From positions 666,471 to 730,470 of the forward strand of contig NZ_CP092099.1 of NCBI RefSeq assembly GCF_022259695.1: a stretch of DNA of 64,000 nucleotides. The letters run 5' to 3'. The stretch comes from Flaviramulus sp. BrNp1-15. GTDB lineage: Bacteria; Bacteroidota; Bacteroidia; Flavobacteriales; Flavobacteriaceae. Positions 55,582 through 63,954 of the stretch are shown piece by piece. Numbering within the stretch: position 1 is the stretch's first letter; each line of letters begins with the position of its first letter. A model generated the notes under the pieces. That model was not told where the DNA came from. It searched no databases and saw only the letters and a list, made by a program, of their open reading frames with translations. Made by a program: the position numbers and the translations under genes.

Positions 55582-55915
55582 ATTGTGTTATAACAATAAT
55601 AAAACAAAATTATTATTAAATGTTTTTGATAGTCTTATTTAGTATGTTTATTTATAAAAAATTATTCAAAACGTTTTAGTTGCAATTTTTAAAGCTATTA
55701 ATTGTAATATTTTTTTGTTTTTGTGGCTTTTTTTTTAATATTTGTAGTAAATTGTTTTCAAAAACATATTTAAAGTAATCTATACTATTTCTATTTTTCT
55801 CTCACTATATAAATGCGCTAGTTCTATAAATTAATTGATGTTATTTTATTAACTAGAATTTTTGACTAATTTTTTAATCACCAAAAAGTTTTTTTTGGTT
55901 TAATACTTTTATATT
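55582..55915. other. 334-base AT-rich gap with a possible control region
   Basis: No gene or tRNA is visible in this very AT-rich gap between divergent genes. Close to its right end an eight-base inverted repeat ACCAAAAA/TTTTTGGT lies at 55880-55899 with a four-base loop, then the near-consensus box TACTTTTA at 55904-55911, four bases before the next ATG. Together they look like a controlled promoter of the cassette at 55916. Confidence 0.6.
55904..55911 (+). promoter_or_regulatory. -7-like box abutting the fulvocin-like gene
   Basis: TACTTTTA differs from TAnnTTTG only at the last base. It is followed by TATT and ATG (55916), the same four-base spacing seen at 31901 and 16136. Supports a short-leader or leaderless transcript; the hairpin at 55880-55899 lies just upstream. 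Confidence 0.35.
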
Positions 55916-56533
55916 ATGAAAAAATATTTTGTTTACCTATTTGTTTCTTTATGTTTCCTGCAATCTTGTGAAGTTACTGAAACTGAAAGCCAAAAAGAAT
56001 TAATTGAATTTGACAAAGTTGAGAATCTTAAAACTTTGAGTGTCGATAATCAAAGAGTGGCATTTAAATTATTAAAAAATGAAAGCAAAGCCTTTTTGTG
56101 GAAAAATAGGCTTGATAATCTTTTAAATAGTGAAGATCTTTCGTCTAATCAACGGACTTTAATTGTTGAATTACAAAATTATATTAATCCCAATCTTTAT
56201 GATAATGGAAGTGCTGAATTCTCAAAATTAGATAATAAAGTGAAAGATTGGGCTTTTAGAAGTGAAAACCATTTTACGAGGTATCAATTGAGTACTTATT
56301 TTACAAGAATAAATAATCCCCCTGCATATAGCCAAAGTGGACCTGGAGATGATGATTCACCTATTGTTCCACCAGTTGGCCAAGGTGGTGGCGGTGGTGA
56401 TGATTGTGCTTGCAATACATCAGAAGATTATTGTTTATGGGGCGCTAATTGTGACAATTCTTTAAATTGCGAAACAAGTTACAAAGGATGTGGATTACTA
56501 TGGAACTCTCCTTGCAATGGATTATGTGATTAA
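55916..56533 (+). CDS. Fulvocin C-related bacteriocin precursor (lipoprotein leader, 8-Cys core)
   Basis: 205 residues. The N-terminus is an SPII signal peptide with lipobox LQSC (C18). Residues about 25-135 form a helical, polar propiece. A Pro/Gly/Asp linker with GQGGGGGDD (155-163) precedes a cysteine-rich C-terminus, residues 164-205, with Cys at 164, 166, 173, 179, 185, 192, 200 and 204. Its order CxC-x6-C-x5-C-x5-C-x6-C follows the pattern I remember for the Myxococcus bacteriocin fulvocin C, including DYC, GCG-W and CNG. The gene is followed by a TlpA-like thioredoxin and DUF1573 gene. Bactericidal activity and processing are inferred, not shown. Confidence 0.8.
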   Translation: MKKYFVYLFVSLCFLQSCEVTETESQKELIEFDKVENLKTLSVDNQRVAFKLLKNESKAFLWKNRLDNLLNSEDLSSNQRTLIVELQNYINPNLYDNGSAEFSKLDNKVKDWAFRSENHFTRYQLSTYFTRINNPPAYSQSGPGDDDSPIVPPVGQGGGGGDDCACNTSEDYCLWGANCDNSLNCETSYKGCGLLWNSPCNGLCD

Positions 56534-56550
56534 TCTTCTATAATTAAATT

Positions 56551-57396
56551 ATGAAGAAGTATAAGAGTTTAATTATTCTATCAATTTTAACAACACTTAT
56601 AGCTATTTTTAGCGGTGCTATTAATTGGGTGTTTCAATTTATATGTGTTGGTATATTATATTTTATTTCAACAATGCTATTGTTTAGGAATGGTTTTTTT
56701 AAAAAAAAACCTCTTTATGCGGTTGTAATAATAATTCCATTTCTACTAATTTATGGGTTTGTAGTAATTGGTAGATTAATTCAATATAATGAAGTGCATA
56801 CTTTGCCTATTTTAATAATTCCAATTATTAGTGTATTGTTTGGATATTTATTTTCTTTCTTTAATCTAAAAAACTCTTCAAAATTGATATATGCAATTAT
56901 CATTATTATAATAGGATATATAGGAATGCCTAATTGGCTAAATTTTGCTTTTGATAAGGAAAACCCAATAAATGAACCGTTTCCAGAATTAGTACTAAGT
57001 GATATAAACCAGAAACCATTTAAACTAAAAGGAAACAAGGTAATTATATTGGATTTATGGTCTACGAGCTGTGGTATTTGTATAAAAAAATTTCCTGATT
57101 TCGAAAAGTTAATGCTAGACTATAAAAATGATTCTGAAGTAGAGTTTTACACATTGAATCTGCCTTTAAAAAGAGACAGTATAAGAGATATAACATCGTA
57201 CGTTTCTAAATATAAATTTCAATCTTTATTTGCTGAAAAATATGATTCTTGGAGCAAGTTAAATAATGAAACAGTTCCAAAAATATTAATTTTAAATAAA
57301 AATAAAAATATAGTATATAAAGGTAGAATGAATGATAAATGGTATCATTTTTATAATAATATTGAAAATCTAATAATGAAGTATAAGAATGAATAA
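56551..57396 (+). CDS. Membrane-anchored TlpA-like thioredoxin-domain protein
   Basis: 281 residues. Four to five hydrophobic helices (about 7-21, 25-46, 55-75, 84-104 and 111-126) precede a periplasmic thioredoxin-fold domain (about 140-281). The redox motif is WSTSCGIC with C174 and C177, and the cis-proline loop is NETVPKILIL. Such TlpA/ResA relatives reduce or rearrange disulfides or help mature cytochromes. It follows the bacteriocin-like precursor by 17 bases and overlaps the DUF1573 gene by eight, so these three genes should be one operon. A role in folding the eight-cysteine peptide is the natural hypothesis. Confidence 0.85.
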   Translation: MKKYKSLIILSILTTLIAIFSGAINWVFQFICVGILYFISTMLLFRNGFFKKKPLYAVVIIIPFLLIYGFVVIGRLIQYNEVHTLPILIIPIISVLFGYLFSFFNLKNSSKLIYAIIIIIIGYIGMPNWLNFAFDKENPINEPFPELVLSDINQKPFKLKGNKVIILDLWSTSCGICIKKFPDFEKLMLDYKNDSEVEFYTLNLPLKRDSIRDITSYVSKYKFQSLFAEKYDSWSKLNNETVPKILILNKNKNIVYKGRMNDKWYHFYNNIENLIMKYKNE

Positions 57397-57772
57397 GTTT
57401 AAAGTTTTATTTTTTATTATTTTACTCTCATCTTGTAAAGATAAAGTTGCAAATAAATATGAATTAATTACTGAGATTAAAATTGAGAATAATGAAATAA
57501 ATTTTGGTGAAATATCTATAACGGATACATTATTTAAGACTATTAGGGTTAAAAATACAGGCAAAAACCTTTTAGTAATTGACTCAATTGGAGCTAGCTG
57601 TGGATGTACAATAGTTAATTATGATAAAGCACCTAGAAAATTTAACGAAATTGTTGAGTTGTCTTTGAGGTTTATTCCATATGAAAAAGGCCAAGTAAAT
57701 AAGTCCATTATTATAGATGCAAATACTGATCCTCCATTCAACATCCTTTATTTAAAAGGGGAAGTTAAATAA
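57389..57772 (+). CDS. DUF1573 lipoprotein
   Basis: 127 residues, lipobox LLSSC (C16). The DUF1573 core is visible: INFGEISITDTLFKTIRVKN then GASCGCTIV (C71 and C73) and EKGQVNKSIIIDANTDPP. This is an Ig-like fold common in Bacteroidota exported proteins. It starts eight bases inside the thioredoxin gene, which suggests translational coupling, and is closed by a terminator. DUF1573 genes often accompany redox or copper-related exported proteins, so a helper of disulfide handling or binding is possible; function unproven. Confidence 0.85.
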   Translation: MNKFKVLFFIILLSSCKDKVANKYELITEIKIENNEINFGEISITDTLFKTIRVKNTGKNLLVIDSIGASCGCTIVNYDKAPRKFNEIVELSLRFIPYEKGQVNKSIIIDANTDPPFNILYLKGEVK

Positions 57773-57778
57773 CTTTTT

Positions 57779-57806
57779 AGTCCTGTTTTTTAACAGGACT
57801 TTTTTA
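57779..57806 (+). terminator. Terminator after the fulvocin-like cassette
   Basis: AGTCCTGTT (57779-57787) pairs with AACAGGACT (57792-57800) around a four-base loop, followed by a T-run. Confidence 0.88.
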
Positions 57807-57834
57807 TTTTAGCTAAAAACTCTTAGTTATTAAA

Positions 57835-58596
57835 ATGAAAATTATATCCTATAACGTAAATGGTATTCGAGCTGCCATAAATAAAGGTTTTATAGATTGG
57901 TTAAAAGCAGCAAATCCAGATGTTGTGTGTTTACAAGAGATAAAAGCATTAGAAGAGCAGTTAGATTTAGATTTGTTTAATGAAGCTGGTTACAATTATA
58001 ATTACTGGTTTAGTGCACAAAAAAAAGGGTATAGCGGTGTTGCTATTTTAAGTAAAAAAGAACCTGATCATGTTGAATTTGGAACAGGGATAGAATCTAT
58101 GGATTTTGAGGGTAGAAATCTTCGCGCAGATTTTGGCGATGTTTCTGTAATGAGTATGTATTTGCCTTCGGGAACCAATGATGCCCGTTTGCAACACAAG
58201 TTTGATTATATGGACATGATTCATGACTATTTACATAATTTAAGAGCTGAAACTCCAAACCTAATAGTTTGTGGTGATTATAATATTTGTCATGAAGAAA
58301 TTGATATTCATAATCCAAAAATGAAAGGTGTTTCAGGGTTTTTACCCGAAGAAAGAGCATGGTTAGGTAAATTTATTGATAGCGGATTTATAGATTCTTT
58401 TAGACACTTAAACCCGGAAAAGCAAGAATATAGTTGGTGGAGTTACAGGGCAAACGCACGCGCAAACAATAAAGGTTGGCGTTTAGATTATGCTATGGTA
58501 TCGCAATCTTTACAAGAAAACATAAAAAGAGCCGTTATACTCACTGAAGCAGTTCATAGCGATCATTGTCCTATACTGTTAGAAATTGAACATTAA
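57835..58596 (+). CDS. xth: Exodeoxyribonuclease III / AP endonuclease
   Basis: 253 residues. Mg-dependent DNA repair enzyme with AP-endonuclease and 3' exonuclease activity. Motifs: YNVNGIRAA (about 4-12), CLQEIKA (E, about 35), YSGVAILSK, YLPSG, GDYNICHEEIDIHNPK (about 143-158), RLDYAMVS and SDHCPI at the end. Intracellular, so distinct from the exported nuclease-fold proteins earlier in the window. Separated from the preceding cassette by a terminator. Confidence 0.96.
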   Translation: MKIISYNVNGIRAAINKGFIDWLKAANPDVVCLQEIKALEEQLDLDLFNEAGYNYNYWFSAQKKGYSGVAILSKKEPDHVEFGTGIESMDFEGRNLRADFGDVSVMSMYLPSGTNDARLQHKFDYMDMIHDYLHNLRAETPNLIVCGDYNICHEEIDIHNPKMKGVSGFLPEERAWLGKFIDSGFIDSFRHLNPEKQEYSWWSYRANARANNKGWRLDYAMVSQSLQENIKRAVILTEAVHSDHCPILLEIEH

Positions 58597-58628
58597 CGAA
58601 TAATAATCAATAAAATAACCCAAATAAA

Positions 58629-59585
58629 ATGATTAAAAAAAGCACATTTCTAGTATTAGTTCTAGTAGTTTTAGCATCCTGCGTTTCCCCAAAAGTTTAT
58701 AAGGAATTAGAAGCAAAATATGCCGATTTAAAAAGTCAAAACAGAAAACTTTCTGATGATAATGATGCGCTTTTAAGTGCTAAAACAGCAGCCGAAAACG
58801 AATTGAAACAACTTCAATCTGTATATGATGAGGCTGTTGCACAACGTGATAAATTGCAAGCCGATTATAATGCTACAAAGTCTAATTATGATAATCTAAA
58901 AGCTTCGTATGATGCTTTAGAAAAAAACAGTTCTGCCGCTATAGCAGCTAATTCTCAAAAAAACAGAGAATTATTAGCACAATTAGAAGCTAAAGAACAA
59001 GCGTTAGCTGCTGAAAATGTACGTTTAGAAAAACTTAAAAAAGAGTTAGAAAATCGTTCAAATAGGGTAGCGGAGCTTGAGAAAGTTATAGCAGATAAAG
59101 ATGCTGCAATGACAGCATTAAAACACGCAATTTCAAGAGCATTAACCGATTTTGAAGGTAAAGGATTAACTGTAGAGCAACGTGATGGAAAAGTTTATGT
59201 ATCTATGGAAAATAAGTTGTTGTTCAGTTCAGGTAGTTGGGCAGTTGGTAGTGAAGGTAGAAGAGCAGTACAACAGCTAGGAAGCGTTTTAGGAGACAAT
59301 CCTGATATTGCTGTTTTGATTGAAGGACATACAGATAATGTGCCTTATCAAGGTAATGCACAACTAAGTGGAAATTGGGATTTATCAACTAAACGCGCAA
59401 CAGCAATAGTTAATATTTTAAGAGAAAACCCATCTATCAACCCAGAGAATTTAACTGCTGCAGGACGTGGAGAATATGCTCCTGTTGCAAGCAATGCTAC
59501 TGCAGAAGGAAAAGCAAAAAACAGACGTATTGAAGTGATTTTAACACCAAAATTAGATGAATTATCTAAGTTGTTAAACGAATAA
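58629..59585 (+). CDS. OmpA-family lipoprotein with coiled coil
   Basis: 318 residues, lipobox VLASC (Cys near 18). A long coiled coil of heptads rich in Glu, Lys, Leu and Ala (about 25-165) separates the anchor from the OmpA domain (about 190-318), which shows LLFSSGSWAV, VLIEGHTDNVPY and NLTAAGRGEYAPVASNAT-NRRIEVIL. It should tether the outer membrane to peptidoglycan. It lies 32 bases after xth, likely cotranscribed. Confidence 0.93.
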   Translation: MIKKSTFLVLVLVVLASCVSPKVYKELEAKYADLKSQNRKLSDDNDALLSAKTAAENELKQLQSVYDEAVAQRDKLQADYNATKSNYDNLKASYDALEKNSSAAIAANSQKNRELLAQLEAKEQALAAENVRLEKLKKELENRSNRVAELEKVIADKDAAMTALKHAISRALTDFEGKGLTVEQRDGKVYVSMENKLLFSSGSWAVGSEGRRAVQQLGSVLGDNPDIAVLIEGHTDNVPYQGNAQLSGNWDLSTKRATAIVNILRENPSINPENLTAAGRGEYAPVASNATAEGKAKNRRIEVILTPKLDELSKLLNE

Positions 59586-59611
59586 TTTATAAACCTTAAC
59601 ATACTTTTAAG

Positions 59612-59646
59612 CCTTTCAGTTTTAAATCAACTGAAAGGTTTTTTTA
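59612..59646 (+). terminator. Terminator after the OmpA lipoprotein
   Basis: CCTTTCAGTT (59612-59621) pairs exactly with AACTGAAAGG (59629-59638) around a seven-base loop, followed by T residues. Confidence 0.9.
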
Positions 59647-59677
59647 TCTTTAAACTTTTCTTTATATAAATCTTCAA

Positions 59678-60715
59678 ATGAAATACACAACTCTACCAAC
59701 CACCAATATAAAAGTTAGTAAAATATGCTTAGGTTCCATGACCTGGGGAAACCAAAATACCGAAGCCGAAGGACATGCTCAATTAGATTATGCGTTTAAT
59801 CAAGGCGTTAATTTCATAGATACCGCAGAGTTATATCCGGTTCCAGCATCGGCAGAAACACATGGAAGTACAAGTAAAATTATTGGAACTTGGTTAAAAA
59901 AGACAGGTAATAGAGATAAAGTTATTTTAGCAAGCAAAATAGTAGGTAGAACAAGCGATTATGTAGCGCATATAAGAAAAGATGGATTTAGTTCTATTGA
60001 AGATGCTATAGATAAAGAATTAAAACGTTTACAAACCGATTATGTTGACTTGTATCAATTACATTGGCCAGAGCGCTTGACCAATACTTTTGGTAAGAGA
60101 GATTATATTCATGAACCTGATGATGAATGGAAAGATAATTTTAATGAAGTATTACATGCGTTAGATCAACAAATTAAAGCAGGTAAAATTAGGCAAGTTG
60201 GCTTATCTAATGAAAAAGCTTGGGGAACCATGCGCTTTCTAGAAGAACATAAAATGAATAACAATTTACCTCGAATGATAACCATTCAAAATTCATATTC
60301 TTTATTAAATCGAACCTTTGAAGGCGATTTAGCCGAAGTTTCAATACGAGAAAACATTGGGTTATTGGCCTATTCAACTTTAGCATTTGGAATGCTTACG
60401 GGTAAATATATTGATGGAACGGCTGGCCCAAATTCAAGATTAAATCGTTTTCCTGGAATGGCACGTTATAGTGGTGTTCGTTCTCAAAAAGCAACTAAAA
60501 AATATCTAGAACTAGCCAGAGAACATAATATAAGTTTAACGCAAATGGCTTTAGCCTTTGTAAACCAACAGCCCTTTTTAACTAGTAATATTGTTGCAGC
60601 AACAAATTTAGAGCAACTTAAAGAAAACATAGATAGTATTAATTTAGATTTGAGTAAAGAATTGTTAGCTAAAATAAATGCAATACATGCTGAAACACCT
60701 AATCCAGCGCCTTAA
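59678..60715 (+). CDS. Aldo/keto reductase (Tas-like)
   Basis: 345 residues. NAD(P)H-dependent reductase with an (alpha/beta)8 barrel: GSMTWGNQNTEAEGHAQLDY at the start, the catalytic Asp and Tyr in FIDTAELYPVP, the Lys in LASKI, His in YQLHWPER, and the cofactor block QNSYSLLNR and AYSTLAFGMLTGKY. It matches the Tas/YajO-like class in length and insertion. Substrate unknown. A near-consensus box TATCTTTA (59645-59652) lies 25 bases upstream. Confidence 0.93.
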   Translation: MKYTTLPTTNIKVSKICLGSMTWGNQNTEAEGHAQLDYAFNQGVNFIDTAELYPVPASAETHGSTSKIIGTWLKKTGNRDKVILASKIVGRTSDYVAHIRKDGFSSIEDAIDKELKRLQTDYVDLYQLHWPERLTNTFGKRDYIHEPDDEWKDNFNEVLHALDQQIKAGKIRQVGLSNEKAWGTMRFLEEHKMNNNLPRMITIQNSYSLLNRTFEGDLAEVSIRENIGLLAYSTLAFGMLTGKYIDGTAGPNSRLNRFPGMARYSGVRSQKATKKYLELAREHNISLTQMALAFVNQQPFLTSNIVAATNLEQLKENIDSINLDLSKELLAKINAIHAETPNPAP

Positions 60716-60945
60716 TTTTTTCGTGTTATAGTATTTAAGTATTCCCTGAATCTGACTTTCAAATTTTTAAAGCAAGTTTTTTTACGGTTTTACCACAGCA
60801 TTATTTTCATGTTTTCGACAAAATACATGTATTAGCTTACTTTTTGTCTAAGAAGTTATAATTTATAATTTAAGTTTAGAGTAAACAAAGTTTCTCTCCT
60901 TTGGTTAATTAAACAGAATTTATTATTAACCTTAATTATACAATT

Positions 60946-62067
60946 ATGAAAACGTATTTTAAAAAACAGCTAAAATTTGGAATTCTATTTTTGGGAACTC
61001 TATTACTACAGTTTTGTTCAAAGGAGAATACCGAAGAGACTGATTTGCATGTAAATCAAAATTCTGAATTACTCGAAATTTTTAAAAGATGGGGGTTTTC
61101 AAAAGAAGACATTAAAGAATACCCGAATTCATATGTGGTTTCTGGAGACATTGTTTTTTATAAAAACAAAACATACTTGTCACCGTATGATGATAATAAT
61201 TCAAAAAAACTTTATTCAGAGAACAAAAAAGGTAAGCAGAAAGCATATCCAATATCTGTAACTATTAACAATATAAATGTTTATTTAAATCCAGGAATGG
61301 ATAGTAATTGGATTTCGGCTTCAGTAGAGGCAATTAATCGTTGGAACTCTGTTAATTGTTCAACCCTAAACCTAATGAGGGTATTTAATATCAATGATGC
61401 TGATATTGAAATTCTTTTTGACACAGACGAAACGGACTTAATATCATACCCTTTTGTCCCTTTATCTTTATATCAACTTGGAAAAGCTGATTGGCCAAGT
61501 CAAAGTGGTTCAGATGGTATACCTGGTAGAAAAATTTGGATAAATCCTGATGTCGATTTTTTTAATGGTTGTGGATTCAATATAAATCAAAGTAATAGAA
61601 TTGCAAATGTGCAACATGAGTTAGGACACAATTTAGGTCTCACTCATTTAAACGACCCGGCAGGAATTCAAATTCCTAATACACCTTTTTCTGATTCTGA
61701 ATCTATAATGAAAGGAAGCGCTGCCTGTACTATTAACGATTTTAGCAATGCAGACAAAATCGCTGTTAAATTTTTATTCCCATGTCTCCCAGATCCTTTC
61801 TCGTTGAATTGGGACTATGGAACAATACCAGAGCGTAGCTCAGATTGGGCATGTGCCACTATAGGTTCTGGTTCCGAGATTTATTATTTCTTGAAGTTGA
61901 GTATTTGGGAATTGGAATTATCAGATGTGATATATATTGATAGGTTAGGACATCGATTAAATGGGAATAACAAATGGATTAATATTGGAAGAGCGAAAGC
62001 CTTTAAAATAGATACTAATGGAGTTATAGTTGCTATATCACATTGCGGTATAATTTTTGAATCTTAA
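60946..62067 (+). CDS. Zinc metalloprotease lipoprotein (metzincin-like)
   Basis: 373 residues, lipobox LLLQFC (Cys near 24). The prodomain-like N-terminal part (to about 90) is followed by a metzincin domain: VYLNPGMDSNWISASVEAIN, the zinc motif HELGHNLGLTHLND (about 225-238) in the complete HExxHxxGxxH form, and a Met-turn candidate in ESIMKGSAAC. Residues about 285-373 form a small beta-rich tail with WGT/WINIGRAKAFKI patterns. It resembles the dual-action M57 and M10 groups. The 230-base gap before it contains only a degenerate AT-rich region. No T9SS domain. Confidence 0.87.
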   Translation: MKTYFKKQLKFGILFLGTLLLQFCSKENTEETDLHVNQNSELLEIFKRWGFSKEDIKEYPNSYVVSGDIVFYKNKTYLSPYDDNNSKKLYSENKKGKQKAYPISVTINNINVYLNPGMDSNWISASVEAINRWNSVNCSTLNLMRVFNINDADIEILFDTDETDLISYPFVPLSLYQLGKADWPSQSGSDGIPGRKIWINPDVDFFNGCGFNINQSNRIANVQHELGHNLGLTHLNDPAGIQIPNTPFSDSESIMKGSAACTINDFSNADKIAVKFLFPCLPDPFSLNWDYGTIPERSSDWACATIGSGSEIYYFLKLSIWELELSDVIYIDRLGHRLNGNNKWINIGRAKAFKIDTNGVIVAISHCGIIFES

Positions 62068-62083
62068 AAAGTGTTTTTGGTTT

Positions 62084-62126
62084 TAAAAAAAAACCCGCTA
62101 ACTTAAAAGTTGCGGGTTTTTTTTAT
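62084..62126. terminator. Bidirectional terminator between metalloprotease and rng
   Basis: AAACCCGC (62091-62098) pairs with GCGGGTTT (62112-62119), with inner AACTT/AAGTT pairs. An A-run and a T-run flank it, so both convergent genes can end here. Confidence 0.88.
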
Positions 62127-63673
62127 TATTTAATTTGTTTACCATTTTTATCAAAAAAATGATATTCTAAGTATGTGTAAGCATCTCTTGGTAAAACTTT
62201 AACCCATTTTTTGTGTTCAAAAAACCATTTTGAACGTACAGATGGAAAGCCTTTAGTTAAAAAGGCTGCTATAAAAGGGTGTGTGTTTAAAGTCACCTTT
62301 TTATAGTCTTTTTTAAATAGTCTTTCAAGATCGTGAGTAATTTTTTGCACGATTCCTATTGGTGCTTCAACCTCAGAGCCATTAATTATCTCATCAGGGT
62401 TTTCCTCACGAGTTTTAATGTTCATTTCTGGGCGAACACGTTGTCTTGTAATTTGTATCAATCCAAATTTACTTGGAGGCAATATTTTGTGTTTTGCTCT
62501 ATCATCTTTCATTTCTTCACGAAGATGATTGAATAGCTTTTGCCTGTTTTCAGCATTAGTCATATCAATGAAGTCTACTACTATAATGCCACCCATATCA
62601 CGTAATCGTAATTGGCGAGCCATTTCTGTAGCGGCTATTAAATTGACTTCCAGCGCTGTGTCCTCTTGATTGTTTGCTTTGTTTGATCGGTTTCCGCTGT
62701 TTACATCTATAACATGTAGTGCTTCAGTATGTTCTATTACTAAATAAGCACCTTTAGCCATAGAAACGGTTTTACCAAATGAGGTTTTTATTTGTCTTTC
62801 TATTCCAAATTTTTCAAAAATTGGAACTTTAGACTGATACAATTTAACTATTGATTCTTTTTTTGGTGCAATTTCTTGCACGTAATCTTTAATTTGAATG
62901 TAAAGCTCTTCATCATCTACATGAATACTGGTAAAAGTATCGTTAAATATGTCTCGTAAAATAGACGAGGCTTTATTCATTTCACCTAATACTTTTGTAG
63001 GATGATGTGCTTTGTGTAGCTTTTTACACATTGCGGTCCAACGACCTAGCAAATTTTGTAAATCTTTATCTAGTTCAGCTACTTTTCTGCCTTGTGCTAC
63101 AGTACGAACAATAACGCCAAAACCTGGTGGAGTAATACTCTTTACCAAGCGTTTTAGGCGATCTTTTTCTTCACGATCTTCTATTTTTTGTGAAATAGAA
63201 ATACGATTAGAAAAAGGGACTAAAACTATATATCTACCAGCAATTGAAAGCTCTGAGCTTATCCTTGGGCCTTTTGTAGATATAGGTTCTTTTACTATTT
63301 GTACTAATAGCGATTGATTAGATTTTAAGACGTCGGCAATTTTGCCATCTTTCTCAATATCTTTTTCAAATGGGAAATTTTTTAAAGAAAAATCTCTTAG
63401 TTTACCTGTGCTTACACGTTTTGTGAATTTTAAAAGGGAAGGAAGTTTTGGGCCTAAATCATGATAATGCAAAAATGCATCTTTCTCATAACCTACATTT
63501 ACAAATGCAGCATTTAGCCCAGGAACAGCTTTTCGTATTTTGGCTATAAACACATCACCAACCGAAAAGTCGTTACTATCTTCGTCTTTCTGTAATTCAA
63601 TAAGTTTTCCATCTTTTAATAAGGCAAAATCAACATTATCGGAACTAGATCGAATGATCAATTCTTTATCCAT
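62126..63673 (-). CDS. rng: Ribonuclease G/E
   Basis: 515 residues. Endoribonuclease of the RNase E/G family that processes rRNA and decays mRNA. The S1 domain is in GDVFIAKIRKAVPGLNAAFVNVG (about 42-64) and the following KDAFLHYHDL. The catalytic DNase I-like region shows the zinc-link/active parts IDVNSGNRS (about 322-330), GGIIVVDFIDM and KHKILPPSKFGLIQITRQR. Length fits RNase G rather than the long RNase E. A hairpin lies in its leader. Confidence 0.95.
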   Translation of the reverse strand: MDKELIIRSSSDNVDFALLKDGKLIELQKDEDSNDFSVGDVFIAKIRKAVPGLNAAFVNVGYEKDAFLHYHDLGPKLPSLLKFTKRVSTGKLRDFSLKNFPFEKDIEKDGKIADVLKSNQSLLVQIVKEPISTKGPRISSELSIAGRYIVLVPFSNRISISQKIEDREEKDRLKRLVKSITPPGFGVIVRTVAQGRKVAELDKDLQNLLGRWTAMCKKLHKAHHPTKVLGEMNKASSILRDIFNDTFTSIHVDDEELYIQIKDYVQEIAPKKESIVKLYQSKVPIFEKFGIERQIKTSFGKTVSMAKGAYLVIEHTEALHVIDVNSGNRSNKANNQEDTALEVNLIAATEMARQLRLRDMGGIIVVDFIDMTNAENRQKLFNHLREEMKDDRAKHKILPPSKFGLIQITRQRVRPEMNIKTREENPDEIINGSEVEAPIGIVQKITHDLERLFKKDYKKVTLNTHPFIAAFLTKGFPSVRSKWFFEHKKWVKVLPRDAYTYLEYHFFDKNGKQIK

Positions 63674-63686
63674 TTTGTTAATTTTA

Positions 63687-63716
63687 ATCCATCATCTTTT
63701 AAGATGACAGATGGAT
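63687..63716 (-). promoter_or_regulatory. Leader hairpin upstream of rng
   Basis: ATCCATC (63687-63693) pairs with GATGGAT (63710-63716), and inside it lies the palindrome ATCTTTTAAGAT (63694-63705), leaving a four-base bulge. It sits 13 bases ahead of the rng start codon in the transcript. In other bacteria RNase E genes are autoregulated through leader hairpins, so this is a candidate. Confidence 0.45.
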
Positions 63717-63830
63717 TATACATTATTTTTTCACAGGATTTTTAATATCCGTGGAGTTCAAAAAAACACTTAAAATAGCGCTAAAAAATTCATGAACTCA
63801 TTTCAAAGAACTTGTTGTTTTTAAAATCAA

Positions 63831-63857
63831 AAAAAGTAGCTAATCTAACTACTTCTT
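63831..63857 (-). terminator. Possible terminator after the basic micro-protein gene
   Basis: AAGTAG (63834-63839) pairs with CTACTT (63849-63854) with further TA/TA pairs inside. On the minus strand it is followed by a T-run. It separates the micro-protein gene from rng, perhaps only partly. Confidence 0.55.
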
Positions 63858-63861
63858 TGAT

Positions 63862-63954
63862 TTATTTTTTCTTTTTGTGACGGTTAGCGCGTCTACGTTT
63901 CTTACGCTTATGCGTCGCTACCTTATGTCTTTTACGTTTTTTACCACTTGGCAT
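63862..63954 (-). CDS. 30-residue basic ribosomal-type protein
   Basis: Too short for normal gene calling. The minus strand from ATG (63952-63954) reads MPSGKKRKRHKVATHKRKKR, then RRANRHKKKK and stop. About 20 of 30 residues are Lys or Arg, three are His. Its composition and its place before RNase G match the tiny Bacteroidota proteins labelled AURKAIP1/COX24-type and compared with small-subunit protein bS22. Codons are regular and the reading frame is intact. Upstream bases to the window end show no clear promoter, so the start of the transcript may lie beyond. Confidence 0.85.
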   Translation of the reverse strand: MPSGKKRKRHKVATHKRKKRRRANRHKKKK

